NCBI RefSeq assembly: GCF_014466985.1
Contig: NZ_AP022826.1
Coordinates: 1,736,001 to 1,800,000, forward strand
Direction of reading: 5' to 3'
DNA: 64,000 bases
Source of the DNA: Nitrosophilus labii
GTDB taxonomy: Bacteria > Campylobacterota > Campylobacteria > Campylobacterales > Nitratiruptoraceae
The position numbers and the translations under genes were made by a program. Of this stretch, positions 44,001-52,257 are shown in pieces. Below the pieces are notes generated by a model. It was given only the letters and a program-made list of their open reading frames with translations, was not told where the DNA came from and ran no database searches. Position 1 is the stretch's first letter. Each line of letters opens with the position of its first letter.

Positions 44001-45194
44001 ATGATAGCTACAATTGGAAACAGAGAGGATTTTGCAAAATTTGTAGAAGAGATAAAAAAGAGCGATATATACAAAGAGCCTTTAGGTTTTGGTATATGTA
44101 GGGTAGATAGAGGACAAAAAAACAGAGACACTATCCTTCAAGCTACTTTTCCCCTAGTAAACTGGAAAGAAAACTTCGGAAGCGCAGCGGTTTATTTAAA
44201 AGCGCTTTATGAGTGCAATCTAGAGTTTGATAAAAATTGTAGTGAAGCAGTTTTTGATATAACAAGAGAGTTCGTAGATAACTGTCTAAACGCTTTTGCT
44301 CCTTATCTCACAGAAGCTAAAGCAGATGCGCACAAAAATGTTCAAATAATCAAATATTTAGATACTGTTATCGATGTTGAGTGTGATAGTTACAAAATCG
44401 TTTTTTTGTTTGAAGATGACGCACCAAAAAGTGTTGAGAGTGTATATCTAAAACTTTATGCCCTCTCTTTAGGAAAAGCTCCTTTAAGAGGTGTAAATCT
44501 AAATGGAGCATTCGGAATACTCAAAAATGTAGCCTGGAGCGGAAATACGCCAATTGAACTTGAATGGTTAAGAGAAAACGAGCTTGAACTCAAACTTTCA
44601 GGCGAATATCCCGTAATAGACAGTGTTGATAAATTTCCTAGATTTTTGCAGCACATCATCCCTGCTGACAACACTAGAATCTTAGATAGCTCTAAAGTTA
44701 GGTTTGGAGCTCAACTAGCAGCTGGAACAACCGTGATGCCGGGCGCTAGTTATATTAACTTCAATGCGGGAACTTTGGGACCGGTTATGGTCGAAGGTAG
44801 AATCAGCTCTAGTGCAGTTGTTGGGAAAGGTAGCGATATAGGCGGAGGAGCCAGTATTTTAGGAGTACTTAGCGGGACTAGCGGAAATCCTATCAGCATT
44901 GGAGAAAACTGCCTTCTTGGTGCAAACTCGGTAACAGGGATTCCTTTAGGTGATGGATGTATTGTAGATGCAGGTATCGCGGTTTTGGAAGGAACTAAAT
45001 TTTACATGAGCCAAAAAGATTTTGATAAAATCAAAGAAGCCAATCCAGAGTGGAATGTTGAGTACAAAGAGTTCTTCAAAGGAAGAGAATTATCGGGCTT
45101 AAATGGGTTGCACTTTAGACAAGATAGCACTACGGGACAGATGAAAGTATTTAGAAGCAACAAAGAAGTTAAATTAAACGAAGAGTTACACTAA
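44001..45194 (+). CDS. dapD: tetrahydrodipicolinate N-succinyltransferase
   Basis: 397 residues, the long DapD form found in Campylobacterota. The C-terminal half is a left-handed beta helix: VRFGAQLAAGTTVMPGASYINFNAGTLGPVMVEGRISSSAVVGKGSDIGGGASILGVLSG, SIGENCLLGANSVTGIPLGDGC. It succinylates tetrahydrodipicolinate on the way to lysine and meso-diaminopimelate for peptidoglycan. Starts at ATG after AAGGAGATTT, immediately downstream of a repeat hairpin. Confidence 0.94.
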   Translation: MIATIGNREDFAKFVEEIKKSDIYKEPLGFGICRVDRGQKNRDTILQATFPLVNWKENFGSAAVYLKALYECNLEFDKNCSEAVFDITREFVDNCLNAFAPYLTEAKADAHKNVQIIKYLDTVIDVECDSYKIVFLFEDDAPKSVESVYLKLYALSLGKAPLRGVNLNGAFGILKNVAWSGNTPIELEWLRENELELKLSGEYPVIDSVDKFPRFLQHIIPADNTRILDSSKVRFGAQLAAGTTVMPGASYINFNAGTLGPVMVEGRISSSAVVGKGSDIGGGASILGVLSGTSGNPISIGENCLLGANSVTGIPLGDGCIVDAGIAVLEGTKFYMSQKDFDKIKEANPEWNVEYKEFFKGRELSGLNGLHFRQDSTTGQMKVFRSNKEVKLNEELH

Positions 45195-45207
45195 AATTAG
45201 GCTAGCA

Positions 45208-45262
45208 GGTAAGTAGATCACAAGCGAGAAGTTATAACTTCTCGCTTATTACTCACCTCTTA
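45208..45262. terminator. bidirectional palindromic hairpin between dapD and accC
   Basis: A perfect 26-base palindrome (45222-45247) with arm AAGCGAGAAGTTA lies in a longer imperfect foldback whose outer arms are GTAGAT (45213-45218) and ATCTAC (45255 onward). It sits between convergent dapD and accC and is suited to end both transcripts. No long T run follows. Its flanks show the same 7-base periodic style (AGGTAAG, ACTCACC) as the repeat loci. Confidence 0.6.
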
Positions 45263-45266
45263 TTAT

Positions 45267-46610
45267 CTACTTTAAAAATTTCTCATCTATATATTTTGTA
45301 TCGTAGTTATTAGATATAAAATCGGGATTTTCCATCATCTTTTTATGAAAATCTATAGTAGTTTTTATGCCCGTAACCTCAAACTCTTCCAACGCCCTTT
45401 TCATTTTGGCTATAGCTTTTTCTCTATTTTCTCCCCAAACTATCAGTTTGGCAATCATAGAGTCGTAATATGGCGGAACTATATACCCCGCATATACGTG
45501 AGTATCCATTCTAACATCTTTACCGCCAGGCTGTATCCAAGTTTTTATCTTTCCTGGACTCGGGATAAATTTTTGCGGGTCTTCCGCATTGATTCTACAC
45601 TCTATTGCATGGCCTTTTAGTTCAACCTCATCTTGAGAAAAGAGTTTTTCTCCTTCGGCTACTCTTATCATCCACTCTATTATGTCTATTCCGCTTACCA
45701 TTTCGCTAACTGGGTGTTCTACCTGAAGCCTTGTGTTCATCTCCATAAAGTAGAAGTTTTTATCGCTATCTACCAAAAACTCTATTGTTCCTGCTCCTTC
45801 ATATTTTATATATTTAGCAGCTTTTACGGCAGTATCTAAAAGTTTCTCTCTTGTTTCATCATCAAGAAGTATAGCGGGAGACTCTTCTAACATCTTTTGG
45901 TGTCTTCTTTGTAAAGAACAGTCTCTCTCGCCCAAGTGAACAACGTTTCCATAAGAGTCGGCTAGTATCTGAACTTCTATATGCCTAGGACTTTTTATAA
46001 ATTTTTCCATATAGATGGTACCATCTCCAAAAGCGCTTATCGCTTCTGATTCAGCGGCTAAAAAAGCGTTTTCAATATAACTCTCGTCCTCTACAACCCT
46101 CATCCCTTTTCCGCCACCGCCTGCGGCCGCTTTTAATATCACGGGATACCCTATCTCTTTAGCCCTCTGTTTTGCATCTTCAACATCTTTTATAGCCCCT
46201 TCGCTGCCGGGAATCACTGGGACTCCTGCCTCTCTCATCACCTCTTTAGCTTTCGATTTATCACTCATCATAACCATAACATCCAAAGAGGGACCGATAA
46301 ATTTTATATTGTGAAGGTTGCAGATCTCTACAAACTGTTGATTTTCACTTAAAAATCCATAACCTGGAAAAACTGCATCGCATTCACTTATCTCGGCCGC
46401 ACTAATGATTGCAGGTATATTTAGATAACTATCTGAACTCTTCTCAGAACCTATACAGATAGCTGCATCGGCAAGATTTAGATAGTGAGCATCCTTATCG
46501 GCACTAGAATATACAGCGATAGCCTCTTTACCCATCTCTTTGATGGTTCTAATGGCTCTTAAGGCTATTTCACCTCTGTTTGCTATAAGTATCTTGTTTA
46601 TTTTTTCCAT
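45267..46610 (-). CDS. accC: acetyl-CoA carboxylase, biotin carboxylase subunit
   Basis: 447 residues, standard. ILIANRGEIALRAIRTIKEMG start, VFPGYGFLSENQ, ATP loop KAAAGGGGKGMRVV, GDGTIYMEKFIKSPRHIEVQILAD, RDCSLQRRHQKMLEESPA, FIEFLVD-type EFLVDSDKNFYFMEMNTRLQVEHPVSEMVSG and AIECRINAEDP. It carboxylates biotin on AccB for fatty-acid synthesis. One base separates it from accB, and both are convergent with dapD. A pyruvate carboxylase A subunit would look similar; accB next door favours AccC. Confidence 0.93.
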   Translation of the reverse strand: MEKINKILIANRGEIALRAIRTIKEMGKEAIAVYSSADKDAHYLNLADAAICIGSEKSSDSYLNIPAIISAAEISECDAVFPGYGFLSENQQFVEICNLHNIKFIGPSLDVMVMMSDKSKAKEVMREAGVPVIPGSEGAIKDVEDAKQRAKEIGYPVILKAAAGGGGKGMRVVEDESYIENAFLAAESEAISAFGDGTIYMEKFIKSPRHIEVQILADSYGNVVHLGERDCSLQRRHQKMLEESPAILLDDETREKLLDTAVKAAKYIKYEGAGTIEFLVDSDKNFYFMEMNTRLQVEHPVSEMVSGIDIIEWMIRVAEGEKLFSQDEVELKGHAIECRINAEDPQKFIPSPGKIKTWIQPGGKDVRMDTHVYAGYIVPPYYDSMIAKLIVWGENREKAIAKMKRALEEFEVTGIKTTIDFHKKMMENPDFISNNYDTKYIDEKFLK

Positions 46611-47075
46611 CTACAGCCTCTCTACCAAAAATAGTGGCATATCATACTCTACAGGCTGACCATCTTCTACTAAGATCTCCAAAATTTTACAATCATACTC
46701 CGCCTCTATCTCATTGAAAATCTTCATAGCTTCAATTATTCCTATCGTCTGGCCTTTTGAAACAACGTCACCCACTTTTACAAATGGAGGACTATCTGGA
46801 CTTGGGGCTTTATAAAATGTTCCAACCATAGGGGATGTTATATACTCACCTTTTTTCTTTTCACTCTCTATTTTCTCTTCTTTAGTTTCTGTTGAAATTG
46901 CATTAGCCGGAGCTATCTGAGGCTGAACAACTTGAGTCTGAGGCTGAGCTGGCGTGGTTTGAGTATCAAAACCTTTTTGTAATGCTATCTCAAAATCTTC
47001 ATCTTTTATTTTAAGTTTACTAAGTCCACTTTTATCAAATATTTTAATAAGCTCTTTTATCTCTTTAAAATCCAT
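46611..47075 (-). CDS. accB: acetyl-CoA carboxylase biotin carboxyl carrier protein
   Basis: 154 residues. N-terminal MDFKEIKELIKIFDKSGLSKLKIKDEDFEIAL is the AccB start; a Pro/Gln/Ala-rich linker (about 40-60) precedes the biotinyl domain with SPMVGTFYKAPSPDSPPFVKVGD and the biotinylation site EAMKI (Lys118). It carries carboxybiotin between AccC and the transcarboxylase. First gene of accBC; bioB at 55 kb supplies the cofactor. Confidence 0.95.
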   Translation of the reverse strand: MDFKEIKELIKIFDKSGLSKLKIKDEDFEIALQKGFDTQTTPAQPQTQVVQPQIAPANAISTETKEEKIESEKKKGEYITSPMVGTFYKAPSPDSPPFVKVGDVVSKGQTIGIIEAMKIFNEIEAEYDCKILEILVEDGQPVEYDMPLFLVERL

Positions 47076-47091
47076 ACTTAATCCTTGCTAT

Positions 47092-47164
47092 TTGGAATTA
47101 GGAACTTGGAATTGGGAATTTAGAAAAAAACACTATTTCCAAACTCCAAATTCCCAATTCCTAT
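47092..47164. repeat. heptamer-repeat hairpin locus between accB and dcd
   Basis: The left arm (47092-47123) consists of GGAATTA, GGAACTT, GGAATTG and GGAATTT units; the right arm (47135-47164) of CCAAACT, CCAAATT, CCCAATT and CCTATAA units, complementary in the same phase, separated by an 11-base A-rich loop. It is the clearest example of the paired-heptamer structure. Confidence 0.85.
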
Positions 47165-47228
47165 AATATTTAATGTGCTATAATATCATAAATTTTATAA
47201 AGATTAATTTACCTATAAAAGGCTTTTA

Positions 47229-47789
47229 ATGGGGTTAAAATCTGATAAATGGATAAGAGAAAAATCGTTAAAAGAAAAAATGATAGAACCTTTTTGCGAA
47301 GAGCAAATAGGAAAAGGGGTCGTAAGCTACGGTCTTAGTAGCTATGGATACGATATAAGAGTAAGTGATGAGTTTAAGATATTTACCAACGTAAACGCAG
47401 AAGTTGTAGATCCGAAACATTTTGACGAGAGAAATGTGGTTGATTTCAAAGGAGATGTGTGTATAGTTCCACCTAACTCTTTTGCACTTGCTAGGACTGT
47501 AGAATATTTTAGAATCCCTAGAAACGTTTTGGCAATATGTTTAGGAAAAAGTACTTATGCAAGATGCGGAATTATAGTAAATGTTACACCGTTTGAGCCA
47601 GAATTTGAAGGGCATATTACAATAGAGATATCAAACACTACTCCACTTCCAGCCAAAATATACGCAAACGAAGGCATAGCCCAGGTTCTGTTTTTTGAGG
47701 GGGATGAAGAGTGCAGCGTAAGCTATAAAGATAAAAGAGGCAAATATCAAAAACAAACGGGCATAACACTTCCTAAGATATTGTCATAA
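47229..47789 (+). CDS. dcd: dCTP deaminase
   Basis: 186 residues. [100 protein letters not shown] and [18 protein letters not shown] match Dcd, including the catalytic Glu in the [11 protein letters not shown] segment. It converts dCTP to dUTP for thymidylate synthesis. Starts at ATG at 47229 after AAAGGCTTTTA; probably followed in the same transcript by the nitroreductase pseudogene. Confidence 0.94.
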   Translation: MGLKSDKWIREKSLKEKMIEPFCEEQIGKGVVSYGLSSYGYDIRVSDEFKIFTNVNAEVVDPKHFDERNVVDFKGDVCIVPPNSFALARTVEYFRIPRNVLAICLGKSTYARCGIIVNVTPFEPEFEGHITIEISNTTPLPAKIYANEGIAQVLFFEGDEECSVSYKDKRGKYQKQTGITLPKILS

Positions 47790-47808
47790 TTTGATATGGA
47801 AAGAAGCG

Positions 47809-48474
47809 ATGACTGTTATTGAATCTCTTAGAAAAAGAAAATCTGTAAGAGCTTTTTTAGATAAGCCTGTGGAAAAAGAGAAAATTGAGCAGATTTTAGA
47901 AAATGCCAAATATGCTCCATCCGGTGTTAATATGCAGCCGTGGATGGTATGTATAGTTAGTGGTAAAAAGAAACAGCAGATTGAAAAAAGAGTGATTGAA
48001 AAATTTGAGAGTAACCAAAAAGAGAATATGGATTATCAATACTATCCTCGTGAGTGGAGAGAACCCTAAAAAAGTAGAAGAAAAGAGGTTGGATTTTTGC
48101 TATACGGTGCTTTAGGTATAAAAAAAGAGGATAAAGCCAAACAAAAAGAGCAGTGGAAAGAAAACTATAGAGCGTTTGGAGCTCCGGTAGTTTTATATTT
48201 TTTTATGGATTCCTTTTTGGAAAAAGGCTCATTTTTAGATTACGGAATGTTTTTACAATCAATTATGCTTACAGCAACACAATTGGGACTCGGCAGCTGT
48301 CCAATGGCTTCTTTGGCAGAATATCCATCCATAGTAAAAGAGGAACTAAATATTGACAAAGATAAAATTTTGCTTTGCGGTATTGCACTAGGATATGAAG
48401 ATAAAGAGGCTCCAATAAACAGCTTTAGAACAAATAGGATACCACTAAATGAGTTTGTGAGATTTTACGAATAG
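47809..48474 (+). pseudogene. nitroreductase-family gene with an in-frame TAA
   Basis: One frame runs from ATG 47809 (GGAAAGAAG upstream) to a stop at 48474, about 221 codons, broken by a single TAA at 48067-48069 between EWREP and KSRRKEVGFLLYGALG. The first part has ESLRKRKSVRAFLDKPVEKEKIEQILENAKYAPSGVNMQPW, the FMN-binding start; the second has GMFLQSIMLTATQLGLGSCPMASLAEYP and LLCGIALGYED, the usual C-terminal end. Both parts look conserved, so the mutation is recent or a read error. An intact gene would be an FMN-dependent NAD(P)H nitroreductase. Confidence 0.8.
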
Positions 48475-48584
48475 ATCCATCTTAAATTTTCTAATATCCC
48501 AAAATTTAAAATTTAAGTTTTACAGCAATCAATAAACCGAGCCAATTTGATTTTAAAATAAAACGCTTTAAACTATAGACACTC

Positions 48585-50369
48585 TTATAAAAACTCTTTC
48601 TCCATCCATACGCTAAAAGCGTAAATAAGCCATCCATGACGAGAAAATTTGCCTCTTTTTATTTTTGAGAGTAAAAAGTCTACCTCTTCACTTTTAAAGA
48701 TATCGGTTTTTTCATTTATTTTTTTGATTTTATCTATCTCTTTCGATTCAATAAGCCACTCAATAAAAGGGTATGAAAATCCTTTTTTCTTCCTATATAC
48801 AATCTCTTTTGGAAGATACTTTAAAGCAACTTTTTTAAGCAGATATTTACTCTCTTGCTCTTTAATTTTCAGATTTGGATCAATTTTAAACGAGAGTTCA
48901 ACAAGTTCTTGATCAATCAGTGGAGTTCTTGCCTCAACCGAATTTATCATAGAAGAGCGGTCAAGTTTTGTAAAGAAAAGTTCTCCTAAATGAACCTTGA
49001 TATCAATGTAACTATACCATATTAAGGGATGAAGGGACAAAGACCCAAAAGAGTAGAGATAATTTTTTATGCACTCTAAAGAGTCGTTATCTTTTATGTT
49101 CCGTTTTAAAAAGATATTCTTTTGCAGATCGGTAAAAACTTCTCCGGTGGTTCTAAAAAGAGGAGTCTCTTCAAACACTCTTTTATACCACTCCCACTCT
49201 TTATTTAAGGAAAAATTTGAGCGGAAATAGTTTTTTAGCCAGTTTTTATATTTTAAGTCTTTCGCTTTTTCGATATCCAAAAACTCAAAATATTGTCTAT
49301 AACCCATAAAAAGCTCATCACCGCCCTCACCACTTAAAATCGCCTTTATACCTATGGCTTTTACATTTTTAAAAAGATATGTCAAAGGAATTGCCGCTGG
49401 ATCTCCAAGAGGTTCTTCAAGGGCATAAAAACTCTCATCTAAAATATCTAAAAACGCTTTTTTATCCATAAATATTTCAAAATGCTCGCTTTTTATATGA
49501 TTTGCAACCTCTTTTGCATATTTTAGTTCGCTATATTTGGGAAAATCTTTATATCCTATAGAAAAAGTCTTAATTTTTCCTTTTTTTGAAGCTATGGCAC
49601 TCACTAAAGAGCTATCTACTCCACCACTAAGTAAAGAGGCTATCTCAACATCCGCAATCAACCTATACCTAACCGATTTCAAAATAGTCTCTTCTATCTT
49701 TTTTACGGCCTCATCCTCATCGAAAATTGAAGGCTCTTTTAAAAAATCGTAATATTTTTTTATCTCTATTTTAGAGTCTCTATATATTAAAAAGTGTCCT
49801 GCAGGCAATTTTTTTATATTTTTGTAAAAAGTATCAGAGGATATTGAAGCGCCAAAAGATAGATAACAAGAGAGGGTATCAAAGTTTAGTTCCTTCTTTA
49901 CAAAAGGGAGTATTGCCTTTATCTCAGAGGAAAATATAAACCTTTTTTCATCTTTATAATAAAAAAGAGGTTTTTTGCCAAATCTGTCTCTAAAAAGGTA
50001 GTAAGTCTCACCCTTTTTCAAAGCTATAGCAAACATTCCCCTAAGATATTTTACAAAATCCAACCCATAAATCTTAAAAGCTGCTATGATAGTTTCTGTA
50101 TCGCTATCGGTTTTAAAAGGGAAAGGAAGTTTTTGAAGCTCTTTATAGTTATAGATCTCGCCGTTAAACGAAACGGTTATATCTTCATAAACTATAGGTT
50201 GATTTGCTTCATCGTTTAGATCTATGATACTTAACCTATTATGTCCTAAAAAAAAGTTTTTACCCGCTATATAAGAGCTAAAATCGGGTCCCCTGTGACT
50301 CATTAACAAAAGAGCCTTTTTAGCCTCTTTTAGTTCATACTCTCCTACAATTCCAAATATAGCGCACAT
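48585..50369 (-). CDS. asnB: asparagine synthetase (glutamine-hydrolysing)
   Basis: 594 residues. MCAIFGIVG places nucleophile Cys2, followed by class II glutaminase residues LMSHRGPDFSS, HNRLSIIDLNDEANQP, VSFNGEIYNYKEL and SDTETIIAAF. Synthetase domain: PP-loop LLSGGVDSSLVSAI, LSGEGGDELFMGYRQYF and SVEARTPLIDQELVE. It makes asparagine from aspartate. In cell-surface clusters such paralogues modify sugars, but here it sits among core genes. CorA ends immediately upstream; both are in one minus-strand run with the DegT-like gene. Confidence 0.9.
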   Translation of the reverse strand: MCAIFGIVGEYELKEAKKALLLMSHRGPDFSSYIAGKNFFLGHNRLSIIDLNDEANQPIVYEDITVSFNGEIYNYKELQKLPFPFKTDSDTETIIAAFKIYGLDFVKYLRGMFAIALKKGETYYLFRDRFGKKPLFYYKDEKRFIFSSEIKAILPFVKKELNFDTLSCYLSFGASISSDTFYKNIKKLPAGHFLIYRDSKIEIKKYYDFLKEPSIFDEDEAVKKIEETILKSVRYRLIADVEIASLLSGGVDSSLVSAIASKKGKIKTFSIGYKDFPKYSELKYAKEVANHIKSEHFEIFMDKKAFLDILDESFYALEEPLGDPAAIPLTYLFKNVKAIGIKAILSGEGGDELFMGYRQYFEFLDIEKAKDLKYKNWLKNYFRSNFSLNKEWEWYKRVFEETPLFRTTGEVFTDLQKNIFLKRNIKDNDSLECIKNYLYSFGSLSLHPLIWYSYIDIKVHLGELFFTKLDRSSMINSVEARTPLIDQELVELSFKIDPNLKIKEQESKYLLKKVALKYLPKEIVYRKKKGFSYPFIEWLIESKEIDKIKKINEKTDIFKSEEVDFLLSKIKRGKFSRHGWLIYAFSVWMEKEFL

Positions 50370-51311
50370 CTAAATCCACTGCTTCTTTTTTAACCATCTA
50401 TATATAACAAATCCAAGCCCCAGATTTACTCCCCAGACAAAAATGTATCCGTACTCCCAGTTAATTTCGGGCATATATTTAAAATTCATCCCGTAATTGC
50501 CAACTATAAAAGTAAGCGGTAAAAATATAAGTGATATAGCGGCTAGTCTTTGCATAGCTTGATTCATTCTGTTTGATATAAACCCCATCAAAAGATTTTG
50601 AAGATATCCTGTTCTATCTAGATATGTTTTTGATTCGTTTATCAAAAAGTTTAGATGCTCTTTTAAATCTATAAATTCAAATTTCAGTTTTTTCCTTATC
50701 TGTGTAGGATAATGATTATATAACTTATTTATAACATCATTTTCAAAAACACTCTGTTTTGCTATCCTGTTTAAACTTCTTCTTGCAAAATAGAGATTTT
50801 TTTGTATCTCCTCTTCATCCAGCTCCTTTTTAAAGATAATATCCTCAATCTCTTCCAATCTATCGTCTATCAAATCCACTATATCCATAGTATTGTCTAT
50901 CAAGATATCCAATATAGTATATGTCAAATACTCAATGGAGTCATCAGGTTTGTATCTTTTATAAAATTTAGAAACCATCTTTTTTATCACCTCTTCAAAA
51001 TCAGAAAGAAACAGAAGCTTATCTTCTGTAATAATCATAACTATATTGCTATCTTCAAACAACAGTTCATTCTCTTTTGAAGGACGGAAGTACTTTAAAA
51101 TTATAAGTTTAAACCCTTCATTCTCCTCATAAGCGACACTTTGGTCTTCACTTTGGATATCCTCGATAAAGGTTTCATGAAAACCGTTTTTCAAAAGCCA
51201 CTCTATTATTTTTCTGTTTTTGGCAGAGCTAAAAACTATCTGTTTTTCATTTTTAACAAGCTCAATATCCTCTTCCCCTTTTCTGTAGAGTCTATCTGCA
51301 AATACATACAT
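50370..51311 (-). CDS. corA: CorA-family magnesium/cobalt channel
   Basis: 313 residues: acidic cytoplasmic domain with long helices (EEIEDIIFKKELDEEEIQKNLYFARRSLNRI), then two C-terminal membrane helices, the first ending in the selectivity motif YGMNF (GMN), loop EINWEYGY, and a short basic tail WLKKKQWI. A pentameric Mg2+ channel. Nine bases after the DegT-like gene and abutting asnB, so the three are probably cotranscribed. Length is normal. Confidence 0.92.
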   Translation of the reverse strand: MYVFADRLYRKGEEDIELVKNEKQIVFSSAKNRKIIEWLLKNGFHETFIEDIQSEDQSVAYEENEGFKLIILKYFRPSKENELLFEDSNIVMIITEDKLLFLSDFEEVIKKMVSKFYKRYKPDDSIEYLTYTILDILIDNTMDIVDLIDDRLEEIEDIIFKKELDEEEIQKNLYFARRSLNRIAKQSVFENDVINKLYNHYPTQIRKKLKFEFIDLKEHLNFLINESKTYLDRTGYLQNLLMGFISNRMNQAMQRLAAISLIFLPLTFIVGNYGMNFKYMPEINWEYGYIFVWGVNLGLGFVIYRWLKKKQWI

Positions 51312-51320
51312 TTTACTCCT

Positions 51321-52148
51321 TTAAAAACTGCAGCCTCTATAGCTGTATTTTTCCAAAATTTCCAAAAAAGGCTCTAAAACTTCTTTTGTATATGGCAAAG
51401 AGATCTGAGCTTTATAAACCTCTTCACTAATCGGCAAAAAATCTCCTCCGACAAGGGAGAGTCGATATATGGGTTTAAAGTGAACCCTCAAATCAAATCC
51501 ACTTTTAATCAAAGCCGATATTATATCTTCTTTAGGACAGTAGAGTTCAGGTTTCAAAAGGACTGGATAGTGAGTTTTTATTGTTTTTGATGATATTTTC
51601 AAAATATCTAGATATCTGCTTTTGTTAAAAGCTTTTTCAAAAAAATCTACTATCTCTTTTTGCTCCTCTATTTTTTTAATATCCGGCATAACTAAATTTT
51701 TTGCCTTTATATCAATACCTAACGTCTCTATATCGAAATTCCAAAGTTTTCCTTTTTTTACCCCGCTATCAATAAATTTTTTCAATTCTTTTATCAAAAC
51801 CTCATCTTTGCTTGCAACTGCGCAAAAATTTTCGGCTTCTAGCAAAGAGACTTTAAACTCCCCTAAAACCTCGCCAAAATTTTGATATCCGATTATCCCT
51901 TGTTTTGGTTCAAAACTCTCAAAAAAGAGATTTTGGATATCACTTTTTGAAGAAAAATCTAGATTGATATCTTTTAGCTCAATATCTATTCCCAAAAATT
52001 TGGGTATAGTTGCAAACCAAAATGGAGCGTTAGCTGGTATAGAGATTTTTTTTATATCCATAACCCTCAAAAGAGCCAAAAAAGCAAGCTGCGAATTAAG
52101 AATAAAAACAGACTCTCTTTTTAAATATTTTTCAATCAGCTTTTGCAA
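51321..52148 (-). CDS. DegT/DnrJ-like protein, possibly degenerate
   Basis: 275 residues from a TTG at 52148 with AGGAG five bases upstream; the frame is open 45 codons further, over the topA promoter. It resembles PLP aminotransferases of the DegT/DnrJ/EryC1 type: IKKISIPANAPFWFATIPKFLGIDIELKDI matches the N-terminal fold, and HYPVLLKPELY, GFDLRVHFKPIYRL then YKAQISLPYTKEVLEPFLEIL match the C-terminal end. The usual Schiff-base lysine context is not recognisable, so catalytic activity is doubtful. Length is below the usual 360-400. Function unknown. Confidence 0.5.
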   Translation of the reverse strand: MQKLIEKYLKRESVFILNSQLAFLALLRVMDIKKISIPANAPFWFATIPKFLGIDIELKDINLDFSSKSDIQNLFFESFEPKQGIIGYQNFGEVLGEFKVSLLEAENFCAVASKDEVLIKELKKFIDSGVKKGKLWNFDIETLGIDIKAKNLVMPDIKKIEEQKEIVDFFEKAFNKSRYLDILKISSKTIKTHYPVLLKPELYCPKEDIISALIKSGFDLRVHFKPIYRLSLVGGDFLPISEEVYKAQISLPYTKEVLEPFLEILEKYSYRGCSF

Positions 52149-52257
52149 AATCACTCCTATACTCTTTTGGTAAATTATACAAAAATAATCAAATATGTTA
52201 GAATTGCAACCAAAAGTGTTCATAATGTATAGATAAACAAATTTAAAAGGCAAAAAA

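Noticed and set aside
48097-48474. Independent 125-residue nitroreductase-like gene
   Set aside because: It continues the same frame as the upstream part after one stop codon and lacks the FMN-binding N-terminus and a ribosome site.
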